Below, in pieces: positions 17,865-26,314 of a stretch of DNA of 64,000 nucleotides (position 1 is the stretch's first letter; every line of letters begins with the position of its first letter). Source of the DNA: Owenweeksia hongkongensis DSM 17368 (GTDB taxonomy: Bacteria; Bacteroidota; Bacteroidia; Flavobacteriales; Schleiferiaceae); contig NC_016599.1 in NCBI RefSeq assembly GCF_000236705.1, forward strand, positions 1,798,001 through 1,862,000, in the 5' to 3' direction. The notes beneath the pieces were generated by a model, which saw only the letters and a program-made list of their open reading frames with translations, was not told where the DNA came from and ran no database searches. A program made the translations under genes and the position numbers.

Positions 17865-18866
17865 ATGATAAGAAACATAATATCTGGGGTTTGTTTGTTG
17901 TTGAATTTCCATTTTGTATCAGCACAAGCTGAAAAATTACAATGGTTAGATATTGAATTGTCCAATTATCAATATCCGTATGAAGTTTCATTTTTGGAGT
18001 TAAACATCCAAGAACAAAACCTAAAAATGGCGTATATGGACGTTAAACCTGAAGCATATAACGGCAAAAACATTGTACTTTTTCACGGTAAAAATTTTAA
18101 TGGTGCTTATTGGGAAACAACCATTAAAGCATTAGCTAAAGCAGGGTTTCGTGTAATCGTCCCAGACCAAATAGGCTTTGGAAAATCGTCTAAACCTTTA
18201 CATTTTCATTATACCTTTCAGCATTTAGCACAAAACACAAAATCACTTTTAGACACATTGGGTATTGAAAAAACAGCCATTTTAGGACATTCAATGGGCG
18301 GAATGTTAGCCACTCGATTTGCCTTAATGTATCCAGAAATGACAGAAAAGTTTATTCTAGAAAACCCCATTGGCTTGGAAGACTGGAAACTAAAAGTACC
18401 TTACAAACCTGTAGAATGGTGGTATAAAAATGAACTTAAAAAAAGTTATGAAGGGATAAAGAAATATCAATTGGTGAATTACTATGACAACAATTGGAAA
18501 CCCGAATACGACCAATGGGTAAATTTATTGGCGGGTTGGACCTTAAATTCTGATTACAAAACCATAGCCTGGAATAATGCCCTAACGTATGATATGATTT
18601 TTACACAACCCGTTGTGTATGAGTTTAAAAACATCACTGCCCCAACTTTGCTTATTATTGGAACCCGAGACAGAACCGCACTTGGCAAACCGCTTGTAAG
18701 TGAAGACACAAGAAATACAATGGGCTTATATAACCAGTTAGGAAAAGAAACTCAAAAGAAAATACCCAACGCTGAATTAATAGAGTTACAGAATGTTGGA
18801 CATCTTCCCCATATCGAAAAATTTGAAGCTTTTATTTCTCCATTGATAAAGTTTTTGCAACTTTAG
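17865..18866 (+). CDS. Exported alpha/beta hydrolase
   Basis: 333 aa with a signal peptide (MIRNIISGVCLLLNFHFVSAQ). Alpha/beta-hydrolase elements: VLFHGKNFNG with the HG oxyanion turn, VPDQIGFGKSS, the nucleophile elbow GHSMGG (Ser143), IIGTRDRTALG (Asp269) and NVGHLPHIE (His313). The triad is complete. A DxxGxGxSxxP block as in epoxide hydrolase/haloalkane dehalogenase/esterase types is present; the substrate is unknown. Eighteen bases before the sulfatase gene, so the two are likely co-transcribed and act in the periplasm. Confidence 0.85.
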   Translation: MIRNIISGVCLLLNFHFVSAQAEKLQWLDIELSNYQYPYEVSFLELNIQEQNLKMAYMDVKPEAYNGKNIVLFHGKNFNGAYWETTIKALAKAGFRVIVPDQIGFGKSSKPLHFHYTFQHLAQNTKSLLDTLGIEKTAILGHSMGGMLATRFALMYPEMTEKFILENPIGLEDWKLKVPYKPVEWWYKNELKKSYEGIKKYQLVNYYDNNWKPEYDQWVNLLAGWTLNSDYKTIAWNNALTYDMIFTQPVVYEFKNITAPTLLIIGTRDRTALGKPLVSEDTRNTMGLYNQLGKETQKKIPNAELIELQNVGHLPHIEKFEAFISPLIKFLQL

Positions 18867-18883
18867 ATTCAGCATAACACTTC

Positions 18884-20164
18884 ATGAAGAAATATATAAT
18901 ACTTATTGCGGTAGCAACTTTCTTAATATCCTGCCATAATAATCAGACTAAAATAGAGATAGAAAATTCCCCGAACATATTGCTGATAATTGCAGATGAT
19001 ATGGGGAAAGATGCTTTAGCCGGCTTTACAGAAGGGAGTGTAAAACCACACACTCCGAATATTGATACTATTAGAAAAAAGGGGTTAAATTTTACCAACT
19101 TCTGGACTTATCCAACGTGCTCACCTACAAGAGCATCAATGATTACAGGTAAATATGGGTACAGAACCGATGTAAGGTGGGCAAATCAAAAATTAAGCGA
19201 AAGTGAAATCCTGTTACAAAAATACATCAACGACAACACCAACAATAGTTATGCAACTGCTGTAGTTGGCAAATGGCATATATCTGGATATGATGCAACA
19301 ATTAACCCAGAAACCTTTGGTATCGATTATTATGAAGGTATTTTTATAGGCTCTGTAAAAAATTATTATAACTGGCCGTTGTCCAAAAATGGAAAACAAT
19401 ACAATAGCAGAGAGTACACCACCAAAAAGTTTACCGATTTAGCTTCTCATTGGATTCAAAAACAAGACAAACCTTGGTTTATGTGGTTAGCATATAATGC
19501 ACCACACACTCCCTTTCATATTCCTCCAGATGAAATGCATAAACAAGGAAATTTACCTCCTTACAAAGAAGGTGTAGACCCAACACCTTATTTTATGGCT
19601 TCAATCGAAGCAATGGACCATCAAGTAGGACAACTATTGAATTCATTATCAAAAGAAGAAAGAGAAAATACACTTATCATTTTTATGGGTGACAATGGTA
19701 ACGAACCTGTTGTGACACAAGCCCCATATGCTTCAAATCAAGTGAAGAGAAGTCTTTATCAAGGTGGCATTAATATGCCTTTGTTTGTATCTGGCAAGGG
19801 TGTGGAACGCAAAGGGATCGACAACAATTTAATTACAAGTACAGATATTTTTGCTACGATTGCCGAAATAGCTGGGGTGGAAATTGATGAAATAAACGAT
19901 AGCAAAAGTTTTAAGTCGCTTTTGTCCGAAAAAAAATCAATTAGAAAGTATCAGTATTCTGAAATGAAGAATGAAAAAAATGATGCTTGGACCATTAGCG
20001 ATGGCACTTACAAATTATTAGTGTTTGCTAATGGAAAAGAAGAAATGTACAACTTAATTAATGATCCATACGAAAAAAACAACATTCTGAATTCGGTAAT
20101 AAGTACTATTGAAAAAAAATCTAAAGAAGAGTTGGAAATTGAATTATCAAGGATAAGAAATTAA
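18884..20164 (+). CDS. Sulfatase lipoprotein (arylsulfatase family)
   Basis: 426 aa. The lipobox LISC puts the lipid on C17. NILLIIADDMG gives the first metal aspartates (38-39). The formylglycine signature is C79-S-P-T-R-A with TGKY after it, followed by VGKWHISG and FMGDNGNE for metal and sulfate binding. It would hydrolyse sulfate esters, for example of marine polysaccharides, after maturation of C79 by an anSME or FGE enzyme, neither of which is in the window. Slightly short for the family. The downstream 523 bp hold no gene. Confidence 0.92.
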   Translation: MKKYIILIAVATFLISCHNNQTKIEIENSPNILLIIADDMGKDALAGFTEGSVKPHTPNIDTIRKKGLNFTNFWTYPTCSPTRASMITGKYGYRTDVRWANQKLSESEILLQKYINDNTNNSYATAVVGKWHISGYDATINPETFGIDYYEGIFIGSVKNYYNWPLSKNGKQYNSREYTTKKFTDLASHWIQKQDKPWFMWLAYNAPHTPFHIPPDEMHKQGNLPPYKEGVDPTPYFMASIEAMDHQVGQLLNSLSKEERENTLIIFMGDNGNEPVVTQAPYASNQVKRSLYQGGINMPLFVSGKGVERKGIDNNLITSTDIFATIAEIAGVEIDEINDSKSFKSLLSEKKSIRKYQYSEMKNEKNDAWTISDGTYKLLVFANGKEEMYNLINDPYEKNNILNSVISTIEKKSKEELEIELSRIRN

Positions 20165-20687
20165 AAATAACTATTACCAACAACGTATCCCATGTAAAGC
20201 AGTCTTCCCAACCTTAGATTAGATAATTAAAGATACTATTTAAGATTTTTCTATTCCATTTTTATTGTCCTTTTTAAACTTTTAGAGTGTTGACAAAAAC
20301 CTTCACCACCCTCGGGTATCTCGAAAATATTTTGGGTTTGTCATTACGATAAAAGTCCGCCTTGGCAGTTCCCTCATTTCTCAGCCCTTCCCTCTTGAAT
20401 TTTGCATCCCTACTTTTGGAGGGCTTTTGGTTCTGCAGACATAGTGGTGGTATGGATCCGCCAACTCTTCTTGTGGATATCGATACAATGAATATTTTGA
20501 TGCGGTAGTGTTTTGAGCTTACATGGTACAGGTATTTTAAAAGTTTACCCGAACTTAGGACACTGCTTTTACATAGGGGCTAAAAAGTTCATGACCGTTA
20601 TCGGCTGCCATGCCACTTATGTAAACCATTAACAGCAAGTATAAAGCAAAACTCAATTAATTGCAATTAACTATAAAATAACAACTG
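20165..20687. other. 523-bp gene-free stretch in the accessory region
   Basis: No reading frame with coding character. Contains ACAACGTATCCCATGTAAAGC near the left end and the inversely related words GCTTACATGG (about 20519) and CACTTATGTAAACC (about 20615) further on, the type of short inverted end sequence often seen around inserted cassettes in Bacteroidota. No complete inverted-repeat pair or target duplication could be established. Confidence 0.4.
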
Positions 20688-21605
20688 ATGCAGGAGCCGT
20701 ATGAAAAATTTCTAACAGGAATGTATTTACAAACACGTGGTTTTATTCCTTCTATACCATTAGGTCAAAATGTTTACCCTGGTGATTTTTTTCTAATTAA
20801 GAATGGAGAAATTATTGTTTTAGGGAACATTTTCAGAAAAGCCATTGTAGATACTGAAACAGTAGAGATTGAATATAACATTAAGCTCGACCCCGCTAAT
20901 TGGGTCTTCAGTGATGGAATAACAAAACCTTATATTGGTAAAGAAAAGGGTGACAACCCTTTTAATGGAGCTTTTGAAATCAGCAAACTACTTATTGCCT
21001 TTAAGGATAAAGGCAGTTACCTTTTTAAAGGTGAAGCCCCATTGGCGGTTAGAATCAAAAATTGGTCAGACATTTGGCAGCAACTTATTATTAAGCTAAC
21101 ACAGACTGTTTATTCATTTCGTGAGTTATACGTAGTAACTCACTGTGCAACCATGGACAACTGGACGTTAGCAGTCTCTAGCTCTAAAGGAGCGGAACTG
21201 GAAATTGCGACCGATTCAGAGAATGTTGAATTGGCAGATATCTTTGGAGACGCATCATCAAAACTCATACAGTCTAAGAATCTAGAATTTTATCATAGAC
21301 AAAACTCAAGAAAACCAACCTTTTTCAAAGCTAAAAAATTAGTGATCAAAAACGAAAAGTTAGAGTTATTGATTGCTCAACTATATAATGATAGCCTTCA
21401 TCATAGTGAATGGGCTGAAAATTTCTTCGATAGGAATTTCGATACACAGTCAAGTAATTTTCCATTTAATATATCCAGTAACTATCCATTAGAATTGTTA
21501 AACATGCTTCACAGCAATGAATTCAATCCAAATTCAGCTTTACAATACTTTAAATGGGAAGACGCCAATCTAGACGATTTCGAAAAACTTTTTTCGACCC
21601 ACTGA
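20688..21605 (+). CDS. Unrecognised 305-aa soluble protein of the accessory region
   Basis: Starts MQEPYEKFLTGMYLQTRGF; no signal peptide, membrane helix or lipobox. Visible segments: FIPSIPLGQNVYPGDFF then IVLGNIF near the N-terminus, a beta-rich middle, SFRELYVVTHCATMDNWTLA with GAELEIA, SRKPTFFKAKKLVIK, and an acidic C-terminus. The order (a short GFxP-PGD start, a YVVTxxxxxxxxTLAVS strand and a TFFKAKKL strand) is loosely reminiscent of single-domain pore-forming or effector proteins, but I recognise no family and assign no function. Flanked on both sides by 300-500 bp of gene-free, AT-rich DNA, as expected for an inserted cassette. Confidence 0.7.
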   Translation: MQEPYEKFLTGMYLQTRGFIPSIPLGQNVYPGDFFLIKNGEIIVLGNIFRKAIVDTETVEIEYNIKLDPANWVFSDGITKPYIGKEKGDNPFNGAFEISKLLIAFKDKGSYLFKGEAPLAVRIKNWSDIWQQLIIKLTQTVYSFRELYVVTHCATMDNWTLAVSSSKGAELEIATDSENVELADIFGDASSKLIQSKNLEFYHRQNSRKPTFFKAKKLVIKNEKLELLIAQLYNDSLHHSEWAENFFDRNFDTQSSNFPFNISSNYPLELLNMLHSNEFNPNSALQYFKWEDANLDDFEKLFSTH

Positions 21606-21932
21606 AACTAACAAAACTATTCTTTGACAAGATATTGGGTAATAAATAGTTTGCAATGTAAAGCCCAAGTACAATCAAATAGACAGCCAGTAAACCAGTG
21701 ACTCGCTCGCACACTCCTCACGACATGAAATGCACACCAGCTTAGACTCTAACCTTCGGTTTAAAAGCCGCGTTCGTTAAGATACATCGTTTACAAAAGT
21801 TATAGATTAGGGTTTACACTAGATTAGTCTCTAGCCTCAGGTCAATTTAGGCTCTAGTCCTTTGAAATACGTTAATGTTTCATGCGAAATTTTATAATAT
21901 CTTAATTGCATCAAACCATTAACATTCATAAC
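21606..21932. other. 327-bp intergenic stretch
   Basis: No coding frame seen. Contains TCTCTAGCCT and AGGCTCTAG as an imperfect inverted repeat (about 21830-21860) and AT-rich sequence leading to the lipoprotein gene. Confidence 0.4.
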
Positions 21933-22694
21933 ATGAAAAACCTTAAACTATTCCTATTACCCTTAGTCCTGATCGCGGGAGGATGTCAATCATTAAAAAC
22001 CGGGACTCAAACCGACACCAGCAATAAATCACTATATCAAGCATCCATAGAAAACTCCATGGCTCCTTCTCAAAAAAAAGTTTATAAGGATTTTGTCTCC
22101 ATTAGCCCCGAAAACACTGAGCTCATTTGGAAAGATATAAATGGAGAAGATTATATTTTGGCAGCTACCTGGAAACAAAACATTTCCTATTACCAACCTT
22201 ACTTGGATTCAGGATACTTTAATACCGGAGAACACCCTATATGGGTAACTACAGCGCCTGAGCTAGCCCAAAAGATGAAAAAGAAAAATGCTCAGGATGT
22301 AGACTTACGCCTAAAACAATTATTAGGATTACCTCCAAACTCCATATATAGTTATTTTGTAGAGTTTTGGCTAAATCCCTCAGGCCTCATAAGACCATGC
22401 CCTGACAATGAAATTACGGACAGCCAATGTGATTTATGCTTTCCTGAGGAAACAGACCCTTCTTACATAGCTTGGATAAATGAAAATAGAATTAGCCGTT
22501 ATTACAATTGCGAATTATATGACAACTACCCGTGGAGCCAACTAGGCTACACTTACGACTGGAACCCTAAAAATCAATCTCATGTGTGCTTAAGCGAGTT
22601 TGTAATCAAAGAAAATAAAAACATCGTTGTTAATGCTATTTATACAACAGAGGAATATTTAAGAGGGGATGGCATGACTAAATACTTGCCATAA
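21933..22694 (+). CDS. Lipoprotein of unknown function
   Basis: Start at MKNLKLFLLPLVLIAGGC (ATG 21933); the in-frame codon 27 bp earlier would put residues before a perfect lipoprotein signal. 253 aa with lipobox IAGGC. The exported part is rich in aromatic residues and has paired cysteines (RPCPDNE, SQCDLCFPEE, YYNCELY, HVCLSEF) that could form disulfides. YTTEEYLRGDGMTKYLP ends the protein. No family recognised. Confidence 0.75.
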   Translation: MKNLKLFLLPLVLIAGGCQSLKTGTQTDTSNKSLYQASIENSMAPSQKKVYKDFVSISPENTELIWKDINGEDYILAATWKQNISYYQPYLDSGYFNTGEHPIWVTTAPELAQKMKKKNAQDVDLRLKQLLGLPPNSIYSYFVEFWLNPSGLIRPCPDNEITDSQCDLCFPEETDPSYIAWINENRISRYYNCELYDNYPWSQLGYTYDWNPKNQSHVCLSEFVIKENKNIVVNAIYTTEEYLRGDGMTKYLP

Positions 22695-22825
22695 AACAGT
22701 CTAGTTCTATTCACCTACAAGTGGGTATGATAAATTTCTTTAAAAACATTTTACTGTTGAATTACCTAGCCTTTCTAGGGTCATAAGTAGGCATACAACC
22801 GTACAATTATGGAGCCTTGATAAAA

Positions 22826-22906
22826 CAAATCTCCAATAACTCTGGCATCAAATCTGGTGAATTACACAAACTCATGCTTAGCTGTCATGTAGCCGCAGGG
22901 GTATAA
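22826..22906 (+). pseudogene. Fragment of a decayed barrel gene, paralogous to the next gene
   Basis: The frame reads SGIKSGELHKLMLSCHVAAG and then stop. It matches SGKNTGELDKLMYGCHLGAG of the intact barrel protein downstream (about 23440-23500) at most positions, and the DNA (ctggtgaatt..acaaactcatg) is also recognisably similar. Upstream and downstream flanks are too degraded to extend. This is a remnant of an older tandem copy. Confidence 0.75.
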
Positions 22907-22965
22907 GCTGCAAAAAGTTATTAGCCATGGCTTTTTTTTTGCCTTAGCCGAACAACCTCAAAACC

Positions 22966-22973
22966 TATATTTG
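22966..22973 (+). promoter_or_regulatory. Bacteroidota -7 box
   Basis: TATATTTG matches TAnnTTTG, ends 25 nt before ATG 22998; TTTG lies about 24 nt upstream (22928-22931), slightly wide. Confidence 0.55.
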
Positions 22974-22997
22974 CTCCCTATTCTCAAACCTCTCACA

Positions 22998-23675
22998 ATG
23001 AAAAAAGCGCTGCTTCTGGCTTTGATAAGCTTTACTTCAAATCAAGTTATTAGTCAGGTTATTAATATTCAAGTAGGCACAGCTATTTCAAAGCTTGACT
23101 GGACGGTAGAAGATATACCTGGCCAACCGAGTGTATTTGGTGTTGATGAGTCTGCTTATGCAGAGCCAATTCTAGGACTATCCGCATTTATTGGAGTTGA
23201 CTATTTCGACCACAAGTATTATAATTTATCTACAAACATTGGATATATCCAAAAAGGAGGCCAATACACAGTAGATTATGTTTTGTATACTTCCGTAAAA
23301 AAGGCTCAATTGCACTATTTATCTTTAAACACATCATTGGACTTAAAGTTACCTGTTACCGAATCAATATCCCCTTTCTTAAGCTTTGGGCCACGAATAG
23401 ATTTTCTATCTTCTCACGAAGGAGAAATAATTGAAAACTTATCGGGCAAAAACACTGGTGAATTGGACAAACTCATGTACGGATGCCATTTGGGTGCTGG
23501 AGCAAAATATAGCTTACAAAAAATTCAATTTGGTGTACGTTTTGACTATTATTTCAACTTCACTCATATTGCTAATTACGAGTGGTCACGCAAACACGTT
23601 ACATACGGCTATGGCAATGGAACCTTAAAAGACCACACATACTCGATAAACTTGGTGGTTGGATATAAACTTTAA
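22998..23675 (+). CDS. Porin-family outer-membrane beta-barrel protein (PorT/OmpW-like)
   Basis: Start at MKKALLLALISFTSNQVISQ (ATG 22998), a signal peptide; the upstream in-frame start lies inside the promoter. 225 aa. Strand-like repeats NLSTNIGYIQKGGQY, LHYLSLNTSLDLKLPV, SPFLSFGPRIDFLSS, GVRFDYYFNF and YSINLVVGYKL end in the typical aromatic C-terminus. Function unknown. A decayed paralogue fragment precedes it. Confidence 0.8.
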   Translation: MKKALLLALISFTSNQVISQVINIQVGTAISKLDWTVEDIPGQPSVFGVDESAYAEPILGLSAFIGVDYFDHKYYNLSTNIGYIQKGGQYTVDYVLYTSVKKAQLHYLSLNTSLDLKLPVTESISPFLSFGPRIDFLSSHEGEIIENLSGKNTGELDKLMYGCHLGAGAKYSLQKIQFGVRFDYYFNFTHIANYEWSRKHVTYGYGNGTLKDHTYSINLVVGYKL

Positions 23676-23711
23676 GTCTATAGAGTCGAGCTTATAAATC
23701 ACTTTACCTCC

Positions 23712-24107
23712 TTACCTGAACTTGGCTTTCAAAGTTTCCAGGTCTACCATCACTTTAGGATTCTTTTCGATTTCTGTTAAGAGATGATCCACCTTGTTTT
23801 GATCCAGCTTCATTTTATAAGCCAGTTCACGGCATTTTTCAATTTCTTCAGCTTCCACTTGTGTGTCTACAAACATCATGTTTAGCAATCTATGAAACTG
23901 CTCCAGGCGATGATTAGGAGAAATATGATCAAAAGCGGATGACTTGCGCTCCATCAGTTGCTCCAACTCAGATTGGCTTACTCCCATTTTTTGCGCCACC
24001 CATACCAGATAAGTCATTTCAGAAAAATTGACCATACCATCGCTCTTTGCCATGTCAATCAAATCCGTTAGTAATATTCCTTTTTCTGTGGTATTTAAGT
24101 AGCTCAT
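23712..24107 (-). CDS. TerB-like (tellurite-resistance-type) helical protein
   Basis: Start at MSYLNTTEKGILLTDLIDMAK (ATG 24105-24107); the longer frame to 24278 runs over the start of the opposite gene. 131 aa, all-helical, with the TerB-like pattern DLIDMAKSDGMVNFSEMTYL and DTQVEAEEIEKCRELA, acidic turns that in TerB bind metal ions. Role unknown. Divergent from the kinase gene that follows. Confidence 0.7.
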   Translation of the reverse strand: MSYLNTTEKGILLTDLIDMAKSDGMVNFSEMTYLVWVAQKMGVSQSELEQLMERKSSAFDHISPNHRLEQFHRLLNMMFVDTQVEAEEIEKCRELAYKMKLDQNKVDHLLTEIEKNPKVMVDLETLKAKFR

Positions 24108-24230
24108 CGTTTCTGTATTTTTAGTTTTAAGGCTCCGAATATAATTGGATTTGTTGATTTCAATATACCCTTCAGACAACATTTTCATTACCCATCTCCA
24201 TTTACGAGGGAAATAAAAATTCGCCTTCGC

Positions 24231-24238
24231 TACCTTTG
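24231..24238 (+). promoter_or_regulatory. -7 box immediately before the kinase start (near-leaderless)
   Basis: TACCTTTG matches TAnnTTTG and ends only 5 nt before ATG 24244, so the transcript would begin at or next to the start codon. Confidence 0.5.
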
Positions 24239-24243
24239 CGGCT

Positions 24244-25230
24244 ATGGACAGTATGCTGAAGCCCTTTCTCCCTAACATTCAAAAAGAACTTAGCGTAAGC
24301 CACATTTTGAGCATTGCCAAAATGCAAAGCTTGTGGAGCGATTATGGTGGAATTTTTAGGTTAAACCTGAAAGGAGCAAAAGTGCCTTCGGTAGTAGTGA
24401 AATGTATCCTCCTTGAAGAAAAAGATAAGCACCCACAGGGGTGGGTTTCTAATCTTTCGCACGAGCGAAAAGTTAAATCCTATCAAGTGGAAAACCATTG
24501 GTATGAAATGTATGCTGCTTCGCTTCCCACTACGGTAAAAGTACCTCAGCTACTTTACAGGGAAAAGCAAACTTCTGTACAAATTTTAGTTCTCGAAGAC
24601 CTTTCACATTTTTATCCAAACCTGAAACAATCTTGTACTTACAAAGAAGCCAAAACGGTTATAAGATGGTTGGCGCAATTTCATGCTCATTTTATCAATT
24701 CACCAACTGATGGCCTTTGGCCTATTGGAAGCTACTGGCACTTAAACACCAGACCTGATGAATGGAAAGCTATGGAAGATTCACCCCTTAAAGAAAAAGC
24801 CCAGGCGTTGGACTTTGTGCTAAACGAGGCAAAATTTCAAACCATAATACATGGAGATGCCAAGGTGGCCAACTTTTGCTTTAGCAATAATGAAGAAGTA
24901 GCTGCTGTTGATTTTCAATATGTAGGTAAAGGTGTTGGGGTAAAAGATTTAGCTTATTTCCTGGGCAGTTGCTTTAGCGATGAAGAAAGTCAGCTTTATG
25001 AAGGTTCACTCTTGGAGTATTACTTTGAAACATTAAAGGCATCAGCTAAAGATTTGAATGAAGCCGAAAAGGCAGCTTTGGAAAAAGAATGGCGAGAACT
25101 ATACCCGGTAGCTTGGGCTGATTTCAATCGCTTTTTGCTGGGCTGGCTTCCCAACCATCAAAAACTGCATAACCATGCTTTATCCAAAAACGGGGAGGCG
25201 TTTCAGTTTTTAGAAAGGCAAAACCTCTAA
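24244..25230 (+). CDS. EcKL/CHK-like small-molecule kinase (APH fold)
   Basis: 328 aa of the aminoglycoside-phosphotransferase fold. A hydrophobic ILVLEDLSHF strand, the catalytic Brenner motif IIHGDAKVANFCF (HGDxxxxN) and the metal motif AVDFQYVGKGVGVKDLAYFLGS (DFQ-x4-G-x3-DLA) are as in ecdysteroid-kinase-like/choline-kinase-related proteins (DUF1679/CHK). Substrate unknown. Start is the ATG directly after a -7 box; the Met three codons later is also possible. Confidence 0.82.
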   Translation: MDSMLKPFLPNIQKELSVSHILSIAKMQSLWSDYGGIFRLNLKGAKVPSVVVKCILLEEKDKHPQGWVSNLSHERKVKSYQVENHWYEMYAASLPTTVKVPQLLYREKQTSVQILVLEDLSHFYPNLKQSCTYKEAKTVIRWLAQFHAHFINSPTDGLWPIGSYWHLNTRPDEWKAMEDSPLKEKAQALDFVLNEAKFQTIIHGDAKVANFCFSNNEEVAAVDFQYVGKGVGVKDLAYFLGSCFSDEESQLYEGSLLEYYFETLKASAKDLNEAEKAALEKEWRELYPVAWADFNRFLLGWLPNHQKLHNHALSKNGEAFQFLERQNL

Positions 25231-25318
25231 GCACAACCCCGTCCGCTAATTTTATTTTTTTCACAAAAAAGTATGTTGACCGAAGGATTAGGTTAAAACT
25301 TGTGTCTAACCATTAAAT

Positions 25319-26302
25319 ATGGGAAACATTATGACACAATTAAAATCTGGCATCTTACTACTAGCCACCGCAATATTCATATCATGTTGTTCGAAAGATG
25401 ATGACGATCAAGGCACTGCATCTAATGATGATGGAGTGGTCATAAATGTAGATGAAGGTCTTTTTTTAAGCGGCACCACGGTTACTACGGTACCGTGCAC
25501 CCTTTCTGATGGAACAAATACAGATTGCTATCAAATTGTAACCAACAGTATGGCGTCCGACCATGACATGGGTCCGTGGTGTCCGACTAATATTTCTGAC
25601 GGAGCAGAAGCCGGAGGTATCTGGTTAGAAAATGGACAGGTGTATGATGTGGATGGTGCTTTTATCCAAAACATGGCCACCTTTTACAATGACAATACCT
25701 GGATGATGTACGATGCCAATGGCGACATTTATATAACAGACACTGAACAGGACTGCATTAATGCCGCAAACCCAAATGTAGGTGCAGCTTATGAAAATTA
25801 CTGTGTGGAGTGCCTACCCTCCTATATTTCCAATCTTTCACAAACGTGGTTGATTCCCGTGACCCCCGTAAAACAAAGTACTCCAGCCAACTTCGCTATG
25901 GGTGGAGGACCTATGGGATCTACCGGACCTACCGTAATTGGAGTTGCTTTTAATGGTATTGAATTTTCTGGTGCGGCACCCGTAGATGCAATATTGGGAG
26001 CCTATACTCTTGCTCCCTTTGATGATGCTGGTGGGCACATCAATGTTCATCAAGGATATCACTATCATGCGGCTACTGGTGTAAGTACGGAGGTTGCCCA
26101 AAATGACGGACATGCTACTATGATAGGTTATGCCATGGATGGACACGCCATTTACTCACAATTAAATGAGGACGGAACAGAACCAACAGACTTAGACGAA
26201 TGTCGTGGACATTATGACGATACGAGAGGTTACCATTACCATGTAGACGCACCTGGTAGCAACAACTTTATCAACTGCCTTGCTGGCGCTTACGTTAACT
26301 AA
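25319..26302 (+). CDS. YHYH-domain lipoprotein
   Basis: 327 aa. A lipoprotein signal ends ISCCS; the Met at codon 5 (MTQLKSG) could be the true start. The C-terminal third carries the two hallmark motifs GYHYHA and GYHYHV with HINVHQ and AMDGHAIY between them, the YHYH family (PF14240), a probable metal site in an exported protein. The N-terminal part has several cysteines (TDCYQ, PWCPT, NYCVECLP). Followed after 12 bp by the next gene; the two form an operon. Confidence 0.85.
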   Translation: MGNIMTQLKSGILLLATAIFISCCSKDDDDQGTASNDDGVVINVDEGLFLSGTTVTTVPCTLSDGTNTDCYQIVTNSMASDHDMGPWCPTNISDGAEAGGIWLENGQVYDVDGAFIQNMATFYNDNTWMMYDANGDIYITDTEQDCINAANPNVGAAYENYCVECLPSYISNLSQTWLIPVTPVKQSTPANFAMGGGPMGSTGPTVIGVAFNGIEFSGAAPVDAILGAYTLAPFDDAGGHINVHQGYHYHAATGVSTEVAQNDGHATMIGYAMDGHAIYSQLNEDGTEPTDLDECRGHYDDTRGYHYHVDAPGSNNFINCLAGAYVN

Positions 26303-26314
26303 AGAAATAAAATT

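Noticed and set aside
17735-17932. Short frame of 65 codons overlapping the hydrolase start
   Set aside because: Its end overlaps the signal peptide of the hydrolase in another frame and its upstream part lacks a start; noted only as possible debris.
20165-20687. Possible insertion-sequence remnant in the 523-bp gap
   Set aside because: No transposase frame or matched terminal inverted repeats could be found in either direction.
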